This document shows, piece after piece, positions 57,609-64,000 of a stretch of 64,000 nt of DNA (its first letter is position 1; every line of letters begins with the position of its first letter). The position numbers and the translations under genes were made by a program. The notes under the pieces are model-generated. The model saw only the letters and a program-made list of their open reading frames with translations, made no database searches and was not told the DNA's origin. This DNA is from DAOUJH01 sp965248955 (GTDB lineage: Bacteria; Chloroflexota; Dehalococcoidia; Lucifugimonadales; QGNO01), in NCBI GenBank assembly GCA_965248955.1, contig OZ252212.1, forward strand, positions 310,001 to 374,000. The letters run 5' to 3'.

Positions 57609-58757
57609 ATGGATAGCGATTTGAAAGGTTTTGTTGATGACGCTAAAAAACTGATTGGCCAGGAGGTTGACGACGTTCCCACAGGCACCGATCTGGCTGA
57701 CTGGCTGACTATCCGCCGATTCTGCGCAGCGTTGGGCGACCCCAACCTGCTGTACAAAGACCCCAACAGCGGGGTTGCTACCAAGTACAACAGCATGATC
57801 GCTCCTCCCACCTTCGTGGTGGCGGTGAGGACTCCCAACTCGGCAGGCCCCTACGCCAGCAAGCAGTACGGCGTTTCCCCATTCCTCACACGCGCCTCCT
57901 TAGAATGGAGCGACATCATCCGCGTCGGTGATCGACTGAACAGCAGTATCAAAATCAGCGACGCAGGAAACGCCGATATGGCTTGGGGCCACGATGCCGC
58001 CCACGTAGAGTCCTCCGTGGTGTACCGCAACTCCTATGGAGGTCTCATTGGCACCGCTACGGGCGTCAACACCATGGTGGCTTACGAGCGCGGCAAGGAT
58101 ATGATCGAGCCCAGGGATATCTACCGTTATTCCGACGAGGAGATCCACAATCTCGAGAGCGACATTGAGGCCGAACCCGAACCACGCGGCAAGCTCCTAC
58201 GCTACTGGGACGACGTGGAAGTTGGCGAGAAGCTGCCTCAACTGGTCAAGGGGCCCCTGACTTTGTCCGACATGATGGCCTGGGTGGTAGCTGAAGCCAA
58301 GTCCCTGGCCCTGGGCGCTCTTGTCTACCACGACTTGAAGGAGAAGTACCCAGGCAGAGTTGTGACCAACCCAACCACCAACTGGCCCTACTGGGACGCC
58401 GACCAGAGCTTTGAGGACATCCTCTCCTGCCAGGAGATGGGCTTCAAGTCGCCTCCAAGCCGCGGCATTCAGCGCGTCTGCCTGGCCGGACAGGTGCTCA
58501 CTCACTGGATGGGCGACGACGCCTTTGTTCGCAGCCTTGATATCTGTGTACCTGAGCACTGGCTATACGGCGACACCATGTGGCTCAACGGTGAAGTGAC
58601 TCAAAAGCGCACCGAGCAGGTTGGCTCTGAGACCTACTTTGCCGCTGACGTGCAGATCTGCGGGGTCAACCAGCTGGGCAATACGGTGGCGGAGGGCACA
58701 GGGACCGTGTACCTGCCCAACCCAGGCCACCCGGTAACCCTGCCCATCCCTCACTAA
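57609..58757 (+). CDS. MaoC-like/FAS1-type dehydratase family protein (paralogue of 12679)
   Basis: A 382-residue double-hotdog protein. ATG 57609 has GGAGG 5 bases upstream; the open frame before it is not translated. It shows GDPNLLYKDPNSG in the first half and YWDDVEVGEKLPQLVKGPLTLSDMMAW, then LTHWMGDDAFVRSLD and NGEVTQKRTEQVG in the second. These are the same landmarks as the longer 455-residue protein at 12679-14046. It probably hydrates or dehydrates an acyl or enoyl intermediate. A terminator-like hairpin follows before the CoA-transferase genes. Confidence 0.87.
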   Translation: MDSDLKGFVDDAKKLIGQEVDDVPTGTDLADWLTIRRFCAALGDPNLLYKDPNSGVATKYNSMIAPPTFVVAVRTPNSAGPYASKQYGVSPFLTRASLEWSDIIRVGDRLNSSIKISDAGNADMAWGHDAAHVESSVVYRNSYGGLIGTATGVNTMVAYERGKDMIEPRDIYRYSDEEIHNLESDIEAEPEPRGKLLRYWDDVEVGEKLPQLVKGPLTLSDMMAWVVAEAKSLALGALVYHDLKEKYPGRVVTNPTTNWPYWDADQSFEDILSCQEMGFKSPPSRGIQRVCLAGQVLTHWMGDDAFVRSLDICVPEHWLYGDTMWLNGEVTQKRTEQVGSETYFAADVQICGVNQLGNTVAEGTGTVYLPNPGHPVTLPIPH

Positions 58758-58814
58758 GAGGCGAAGAGCGGGCAGCGTGAACCCCGGGGTGGTACTAATC
58801 AAGGTGGAAATGGC

Positions 58815-58850
58815 AAAGCGGCAGCTCATTTATTCTTGAGCTGTCGCTTT
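58815..58850 (+). terminator. Intrinsic terminator-like stem-loop
   Basis: AAAGCGGCAGCTCA (58815-58828) pairs with TGAGCTGTCGCTTT (58837-58850) over 14 bp with one G-T pair, around an 8-base loop, and the stem ends in TTT followed by GTAATT. It lies 58 bases after the MaoC-like stop and before the CaiB genes. Confidence 0.7.
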
Positions 58851-58897
58851 GTAATTATCGGGCTAGTATGGCTGAACGTTATGTTGCGAGGTGAAAG

Positions 58898-60229
58898 ATG
58901 AGCGGAGCGCTTGAAGGGGTGCGAATCATAGACTCCACTACCATGGTTGCAATGCCAACGGCGTTGCACATCATGGCAGACATGGGGGCGGAGGTGATCA
59001 AGGTTGACAGCCATACCCTTTTCAGAACAGAGGGGGGAGTATTCCCGGAAAACGAACCTGGTGAAAGGCATTGGGATAGGGACGGCAGCTTCAACACACT
59101 GCAGAGAAGCAAGGTTGGGGTGACCCTGAATCTAAAGGAGGATGACTCCGTTAGAGCCTTCAAAGACATAGTCAGGGTGTCCGACGTTATCATAGAAAAC
59201 AACAGGGCAGGCACCATGGACCGCCTTGGCCTGGGCTATGAAGAGCTCCGTCAGATCAAGCCGGACCTAATCTATCTATCCAATACGGGGTTCGGGTATA
59301 CGGGGCCCTGGCGGTCGTATGCAGGAATAGGCAGAATGTTCGAGTTGACCTGCGGTCTCAGCCAGTTTGCCGGCTACCCGGACGAAGGCCCTCGCCGGGT
59401 TGGCATCTCCTTCTTCGATCAGCACGTGGGCTGGATGGCCGTGTTCGCCGTATTGGCCGCGTTGCATCACCGCAATAGCACCGGTGAGGGACAATGGGTG
59501 GACTTTGCCATGTACCAGATAGGCGTGTCCACAATGGGTGACTCCATCATGGACTACATTTCCAATGGCCGCAGCGGAAATTCCATGGGCAACCGGCACA
59601 ACTACCTATCGCCCCATGGGGTCTATCAATGCAAGGGCGACGATAGATGGATAGCCATTACCGCCGAAACGGACGATCAATGGGACGCCTTGGTCAAGGA
59701 GATGGGGTCTCCAGTGTGGGCGGAGGAGGACAGGTTTGCCGACCCCATATTACGCTGGCGCAACCAGGATGAGCTTGACGGCCATATAAGCGAGTGGACG
59801 AAGGACAAAGACCAGACAGAGCTGATGAACCAGCTCCAGAAAGCCGGCGTTCCGGCCATAGCGGTAATGGACGGCAGGGACTTCACTCTGAACCCTCACA
59901 TCAAAGATCGCGAGTTTTTTGAAAGAGTTGCACACCACCCGGATACCGGCGTTGGGACGCGTCTCTATTTTGGGCGGCCTTGGAAGATGTCCAAAACGCC
60001 TTCTTATATTCGCAGGCCCGCTCCCATGCTGGGCGAACACAACGAGTATGTATTGAGCGAGCTCCTGGGCCTGGACGAGGCTGACATCGCAAGGATGTAC
60101 GAGACCAATGCCATAGGAAAGGAGCCGGTCAGCCCGGGGAACCCCAGGGCCACCAACCTTGAGAAGCAAGTGGAAGAAGGGGCCGTGGCTGCCATCGATC
60201 CGGACTATAGAAAGAAGCTGAGGATTTAG
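58898..60229 (+). CDS. CaiB/BaiF family CoA-transferase, first of two
   Basis: A 443-residue family III CoA-transferase that moves CoA between acids. The N-terminal fold carries LEGVRIIDSTTMVAMPTALHIMADMGAEVIKVD, and VTLNLKEDDSVRAFKDIVRVSDVIIENN matches the family. The catalytic Asp is D202 in GQWVDFAMYQ, and the LSPHGVYQCKGDDRWIAITAETDDQW segment is typical. Start ATG 58898 with AGGTGAAAG upstream. It is followed after 5 bases by a second family member, so the two may form a heteromer or serve consecutive steps. Confidence 0.93.
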   Translation: MSGALEGVRIIDSTTMVAMPTALHIMADMGAEVIKVDSHTLFRTEGGVFPENEPGERHWDRDGSFNTLQRSKVGVTLNLKEDDSVRAFKDIVRVSDVIIENNRAGTMDRLGLGYEELRQIKPDLIYLSNTGFGYTGPWRSYAGIGRMFELTCGLSQFAGYPDEGPRRVGISFFDQHVGWMAVFAVLAALHHRNSTGEGQWVDFAMYQIGVSTMGDSIMDYISNGRSGNSMGNRHNYLSPHGVYQCKGDDRWIAITAETDDQWDALVKEMGSPVWAEEDRFADPILRWRNQDELDGHISEWTKDKDQTELMNQLQKAGVPAIAVMDGRDFTLNPHIKDREFFERVAHHPDTGVGTRLYFGRPWKMSKTPSYIRRPAPMLGEHNEYVLSELLGLDEADIARMYETNAIGKEPVSPGNPRATNLEKQVEEGAVAAIDPDYRKKLRI

Positions 60230-60234
60230 CAGCC

Positions 60235-61458
60235 ATGACTACAACAACCGGACTGGGACAATACAGAGTTCTGGATTTGAGCACGGGGATATCCGGGCCG
60301 TTTGCCGCCAGGCTGTTCGGTGATTACGGTTCCGACGTAATCAAAATAGAATCGCCCGGCGTGGGGGATCCTTCTCGGCGCCTTGGACCGTTCCATCATG
60401 ACGAGCCGCACCCGGAGAAGAGCCTGTCCTATCTCTACCTGAACAACAACAAAAGAGGGGTTACCCTCAGTCTGGAAACGGCACAGGGTAGAGAGATCTT
60501 CAAGGAGATGTTGAAGAAGGCTGACGGCCTTATAGAAAGCTGCGATCCGGGCTATCTGGACAGCCTTGGACTGGGCTATGAAGAGATAGAACAAATAAAC
60601 CCGCGCGTTGTGGTGACATCGATCACGCCGTTTGGACGGAGCGGCCCATACAGAGACTTCCAAGGCAACGATCTTCTGTACCAAGCCATGGGCGGCATCA
60701 TGTACACCAGCGGAGCCTACGGCCGGGAGCCACTCAAGCACGGCCATCCCCAAACGCTCTGGATGGGGGGCATCATAGCGGCTTACGCAACGTCGGCGGC
60801 CCTGTTTACGGCCAGGCTGAACGGCCAGGGGCAGAGCATAGACCTATCGATGGCTGAAGTAGCGGCATCACACCACTACACCTCCTCCATCAGGTACATC
60901 TACAACGGCTCCATAGAAAGGCGCGCTCCCAAGATAGAAAGCGGCTCCACCAAGGGCACTAAGTTCGAGGGTATAGTCTCCGCTCAAAAAGGGCACATAG
61001 GCCCCACTTTCCAAAAGGGCCGGCAGCGCGCATCTTTTGCGGAATACGTGAGTCTACTGGGCCGTGCCGACCTGGACGACGCAAGGTTTGCCACGGAGTC
61101 AGATCGCCAACAGCATCTGGAGGAGCTAGACGAAATTCTGCTGCCGGTATTGAAGGAGTGGAATAAATTTGACTACTTCAACACCACAATGTCGGAAGGC
61201 TTTGTGGCGGCAGTCGTGCAGACTTCCGAAGACCTGGTGAACTGCCCTCAGCTAGCGGAGAGAGAGTATTTTACTGAAATAGAGCACCCCGTAATAGGGA
61301 AGACCCAGATACCGGGTGAAGTGTTCAGGCTGCCCAAAGCGCCGTGGAGCACGAGCCGTCCCGCTCCAATACTGGGTCAGCATAATGAAGAGATATACTC
61401 AGACCTTGGGTATTCAAAAGATGACCTGCTGCAATTGCGCCGGCAGGGTGTGATATAG
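60235..61458 (+). CDS. CaiB/BaiF family CoA-transferase, second of two
   Basis: A 407-residue family III CoA-transferase. YRVLDLSTGISGPFAARLFGDYGSDVIKIE at the N-terminus and GVTLSLETAQGREIFKEMLKKADGLIES are diagnostic, and the catalytic Asp is D203 in GQSIDLSMAEVA. It starts 5 bases after the first CaiB gene and is clearly co-transcribed. The central part (about 215-330) is less conserved than in the first. The acid substrates are unknown. Confidence 0.93.
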   Translation: MTTTTGLGQYRVLDLSTGISGPFAARLFGDYGSDVIKIESPGVGDPSRRLGPFHHDEPHPEKSLSYLYLNNNKRGVTLSLETAQGREIFKEMLKKADGLIESCDPGYLDSLGLGYEEIEQINPRVVVTSITPFGRSGPYRDFQGNDLLYQAMGGIMYTSGAYGREPLKHGHPQTLWMGGIIAAYATSAALFTARLNGQGQSIDLSMAEVAASHHYTSSIRYIYNGSIERRAPKIESGSTKGTKFEGIVSAQKGHIGPTFQKGRQRASFAEYVSLLGRADLDDARFATESDRQQHLEELDEILLPVLKEWNKFDYFNTTMSEGFVAAVVQTSEDLVNCPQLAEREYFTEIEHPVIGKTQIPGEVFRLPKAPWSTSRPAPILGQHNEEIYSDLGYSKDDLLQLRRQGVI

Positions 61459-61634
61459 CATCAGCCCCTTTAGCAGGGCGATTTACGCGAACCGCCCTAC
61501 CAGTCACACCCTCCGTCATTGCGAGGAACCGAAGCAATCCGGCGGTGCACGGCCGTCTTCTCTGAGACACCCACCGCGAACTGCTTCTAAGATTGACTAA
61601 AAGAGATGCCCTACCCGTCTATTCTACGTAAGCC
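61459..61634. repeat. Intergenic stretch with dispersed repeat
   Basis: A CGTCATTGCGAGGAACCGAAGCAATCCGG repeat (about 61513-61541) lies between the convergent CoA-transferase and DUF4389 genes. No gene. Confidence 0.6.
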
Positions 61635-62252
61635 CTAGCTGCTCAGGGTGAACGGCGGATAGCGGTCCGTAAGCCCGGCGAACCAAGCGTTCGCCCTGTA
61701 GGACCAGCGCTGGACCCCAACCACAAGGTCGAACAGCCCCCTGGGGTACCTGCCAGTTACGAGCACCGCCCAGTAGCCTACATAGACGACGACGAATGAG
61801 ACAAAGCCCAGAGCGGAGAGAATTATAAGGTGTGGAATGAGCAGGAGGCCTTTGATCAGGAAAAGCACCCCAAGGAGCGCCAGCCCTTTCGATGGGGCCT
61901 CAGGATAGTCAACCTCGAACCGTGCCGGGTAGTCTACCGCGCTCAGGCTGAATGGCGGGTATCTGTCCACCTCGCCGTACATCCATGAGTCTGTCCTCGT
62001 GCTCCATCGCTGGACGCCGACTACGAAGGCGAAGAGGCCCTGGGGGTACCTGCCGGTTATGAGCACCGCCCAATAGCCAATGTAGAAGGCGATGAAGCCG
62101 GCAATTCCGAGGACGTAGAGAATTATAATGTGGGGAATGAGCAGAAGTCCCTTGATCAGGAAAAGCACCCCAAGGAGCGCCAGCCCTTTGGATGGGGCCT
62201 CTGGATAGTCAACCTCGAACCGAACTGGATAGCCGCTGTCTGCTGACTGCAT
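61635..62252 (-). CDS. DUF4389-domain membrane protein with tandem duplicated domain
   Basis: A 205-residue protein made of two near-identical units of about 100 residues. Each has YP(V/A)RFEVDYPEAPSKGLALL, then LFLIKGLLLIPH(I/L)IIL, a second hydrophobic helix (IGYWAVL), and the TGRYP(Q/R)GLF...GVQRWS and DRYPPF(S/T)LS landmarks of DUF4389. That gives about four membrane helices. The DNA repeat has a 300-base period (for example 61845-61922 against 62145-62222) with few differences, so the duplication is recent or homogenised. Function unknown. The start is ATG 62252. Confidence 0.85.
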   Translation of the reverse strand: MQSADSGYPVRFEVDYPEAPSKGLALLGVLFLIKGLLLIPHIIILYVLGIAGFIAFYIGYWAVLITGRYPQGLFAFVVGVQRWSTRTDSWMYGEVDRYPPFSLSAVDYPARFEVDYPEAPSKGLALLGVLFLIKGLLLIPHLIILSALGFVSFVVVYVGYWAVLVTGRYPRGLFDLVVGVQRWSYRANAWFAGLTDRYPPFTLSS

Positions 62253-62977
62253 CGCTCTCCTCCTCTTCTGGGTAGACCCTCATTGGGCAGCCGCGCCGCG
62301 CCCTGTAGCGGGGGATTATAGCATTGGAGGTAACTTACAGCAATCATATGTACTCGTTCCCCATTTGTCATTCTGCGGCCCAATAAGCCAAAAGAATCCC
62401 CGCGCCTGTTTTAAGCCACCGCCGGAGCCGCGCGAAACAAAATTGGGCATGAAACCGGTCTAAAGGGGGGGTCGTATCACTTTTACTACCTTCCAGTTGT
62501 TCTACTATTCTAACGAAATAGGCCAAGCCGTTGCCCACCGTTCGTACCATTTTCGCTGCCAGGTTTGTAGGCAGTCAGCGAAAATGAGACTGCAATAATC
62601 TCACCCGGGCTTTTGGCAGCCCTATGAGATACTCCACTTACTACCATACGCTGCCATACCCAACTAATGAGCAACCGTCAGAGAGGCGTCATTGGACCAT
62701 GACGTACGGTACAGTGGAACACGACCAGAGGCTCGAATCGCCAATGCCCACCCAACAGTTACTCGCGGAACCAAGTCCACTTCCACGAAGCGCCGCTGCA
62801 GTCTCTAGCCCGGCCCTCTGCCGCTGCGTCAGAGCGCCATGCGTAGAAGCAGACGCTCCCGGTATATCCTTCCTTAACTAACGCAACCAACGGTGACTGG
62901 CGGGCCGGGGCGGCAAGCCACATGACATCGCGCACAGCTAAGTAGTGGCTTGCGCCTGAGGTGCAGTGCGGGAGGTC
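62253..62977. other. Long intergenic stretch with one stem-loop
   Basis: No gene is convincing; an 85-codon open frame at 62624-62881 has no ribosome-binding site or recognisable content. A degenerate GTCATTCTG...AAAGAATCCCC repeat lies near 62367-62400. At 62548-62586 an 11-bp perfect inverted repeat (CATTTTCGCTG / CAGCGAAAATG) surrounds an alternative inner CTGCC/GGCAG stem, which could be a regulatory or terminator structure. Confidence 0.5.
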
Positions 62978-64000
62978 TCATCTCCTAAAGCGGGCAGCTT
63001 CGTCAGAACCGCCTGTTGTATCCCCCTCACTGTAAGAATGGGCCCCTGCACCAGCAAGATGGCCGCCTTGCACAATAAGGTATTCGTCTCTGATGGGCCT
63101 GCCTTCGAACCAACACTCCAAGATTTCCCTTACTCCGGCGGCATAACGAGCTTGAGCTGACAACGAAGTGCCCGATGTATGCGGAGTCATTGCATGGTTG
63201 GGCATGGTGCGCCAAGGGTGGTCCTTCGGCGGCGGCTGTGGAAACCAGACGTCACCCGCGTAACCGGCCAACTGGCCATTGTCGAGCGCCCTTACGATTG
63301 CGTCTCTATCGCAAATTTTCCCCCGCGCCGTATTGACCAAATAGGAACCTCGCTTCATCGTGGAGATCAGCTCGTCATTGAAGAGATGCTCCGTTTCCGG
63401 ATGCAGCGGAACATGAATGCTCACAACATCGCAGACTTTGACCAGAGACTCCACGTCGGAATGGAAGGTAAGCCCCAACTCTTCCTCCGTCTGAGTGGGA
63501 AGACGGTGACGGTCCGTGTAGTGCAGCGCTACGTCAAAGGGCTTCATACGCTTCAACACCGCCAGTCCAATACGCCCGCTACCCACCACGCCTACGCTCA
63601 TTCCCTCGATATCATAGGAGCGGGATATAGCGTCCGCTATGTCCCAACCGCCCTGCACAATCAAGTGGTATTGACGAATGTAGTCCCTGACGAGGGCAAG
63701 TATCTGCATAACCGCGTGTTCTGCAACACTGATGCTATTGCAATAAGTGACTTCACAAACAGTTATGTTCCGATCGATCGCCGCCCTCAAATCAACGTGG
63801 TCAGAACCGATTCCGGCAGTAATTGCCAGCCGCAAGTTGGGGGCCTTCGCTATCCGATCCGCAGTAAGGTAAGCGGGCCAGAAAGGCTGCGATATTACCA
63901 CGTCAGCATCGACAACTTCCTTTTCGAAGGCCGAATCGTAACCATCTTTATCGGCCGTAACAACCAGCCTGTGACCACGGCTCTCCACGAATTTTCGCAG
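62978..64000 (-). CDS. fdh: NAD-dependent formate dehydrogenase (5-prime end outside window)
   Basis: The open frame runs off the window end: codons LRKFVESRGH are visible upstream of the first possible GTG at 63988, so the gene continues past 64000. The roughly 340 visible residues match the D-2-hydroxyacid-dehydrogenase-type FDH that oxidises formate to CO2 with NAD+. Diagnostic parts are ITAGIGSDHVDL, EVTYCNSISVAEHAVM and the GSGRIGLAVLKRM cofactor loop. HYTDRHRLP, YAGDVWFPQPPPKDHPWR and MTPHTSGTSLSAQARYAAGVREIL also match, as does the C-terminal GAHSYSEGDTTGGSDEAARF. The match is far closer to FDH than to other 2-hydroxyacid dehydrogenases. It would supply NADH from C1 units. Confidence 0.95.
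   Translation of the reverse strand: MRKFVESRGHRLVVTADKDGYDSAFEKEVVDADVVISQPFWPAYLTADRIAKAPNLRLAITAGIGSDHVDLRAAIDRNITVCEVTYCNSISVAEHAVMQILALVRDYIRQYHLIVQGGWDIADAISRSYDIEGMSVGVVGSGRIGLAVLKRMKPFDVALHYTDRHRLPTQTEEELGLTFHSDVESLVKVCDVVSIHVPLHPETEHLFNDELISTMKRGSYLVNTARGKICDRDAIVRALDNGQLAGYAGDVWFPQPPPKDHPWRTMPNHAMTPHTSGTSLSAQARYAAGVREILECWFEGRPIRDEYLIVQGGHLAGAGAHSYSEGDTTGGSDEAARFRR

Noticed and set aside
62624..62881. 85-codon frame in the long spacer before formate dehydrogenase
   Set aside because: No ribosome-binding site, no motif, and composition typical of non-coding sequence.

Overview
The window is about 64 kb of moderately GC-rich bacterial DNA. It looks like a free-living Chloroflexota, most plausibly a SAR202/Dehalococcoidia-type lineage; this is an inference from gene content, not a phylogeny. 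The supporting signs are the catabolic gene set (CaiB/BaiF CoA-transferases, MaoC-like dehydratases, an amidohydrolase, aldo/keto reductase, amidase, HpcH-type aldolase and an NAD-formate dehydrogenase), an F420-type nitroreductase-fold protein, a K+-dependent membrane pyrophosphatase, and intergenic spaces packed with short palindromic repeats.

Layout. 1-1523: the two halves of a D-glutamate cyclase-type enzyme as separate genes. 1.6-2.6 kb: an IS30-type element carrying a nonsense mutation. 2.9-6.0 kb: a secreted protein, ispH, an internally deleted queF and an inositol monophosphatase-type gene. 6.0-11.5 kb: aldo/keto reductase, two small enzymes, and a lipoprotein gene interrupted by an IS3-family element. 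11.5-17.8 kb: SDR, MaoC-like protein, MFS exporter, pyrophosphatase. 18-25.5 kb: two further, apparently intact IS30 copies bracketing an amidohydrolase, an MBL-fold hydrolase, a lipoprotein, a wrecked toxin-antitoxin pair and a two-domain sulfurtransferase. 27-32 kb: glycyl-tRNA synthetase and an E. coli-type frdABCD operon. 32.7-38.3 kb: an accessory island with a frameshifted AIPR-type abortive-infection gene, a frameshifted retropepsin-like gene, MFS, cupin, a recombinase fragment and an XRE regulator. 38.7-48.5 kb: SbcD-like nuclease, TlpA/CopD/Lgt-like membrane genes, folP-folK, aconitase, a PlsY-like gene and tRNA-Pro. 48.7-64 kb: acylase, aldolase, radical SAM protein, amidase, dehydrogenase, MaoC and CaiB genes, a duplicated-domain membrane protein, and a formate dehydrogenase cut by the window end.

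Main observations. (1) The sulfurtransferase gene has an in-frame TGA exactly where the catalytic cysteine should be. Forty-one conserved residues follow, and a hairpin fitting the bacterial SECIS rules starts just downstream, so it is a strong selenocysteine-sulfurtransferase candidate. (2) All three IS30 copies sit at the same position inside the same kind of intergenic palindrome, with 5-bp target duplications GGGCA, GGGTA and GGGAA. Their transposase frame runs out of the element, so the stop codon comes from the target repeat. (3) At least six families of dispersed palindromic repeats occupy nearly every large intergenic space. (4) Gene decay is widespread: frameshifts, deletions, IS hits and duplicated 3-prime gene ends.

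How the genes work together. AcnA and FrdABCD supply TCA/respiratory steps. Formate dehydrogenase would feed NADH from C1 units. The CaiB, MaoC, SDR and dehydrogenase groups suggest CoA-dependent breakdown of organic acids, although no substrate can be read from sequence. The pyrophosphatase conserves PPi energy, and folP-folK, ispH and the glycyl-tRNA synthetase are housekeeping genes.
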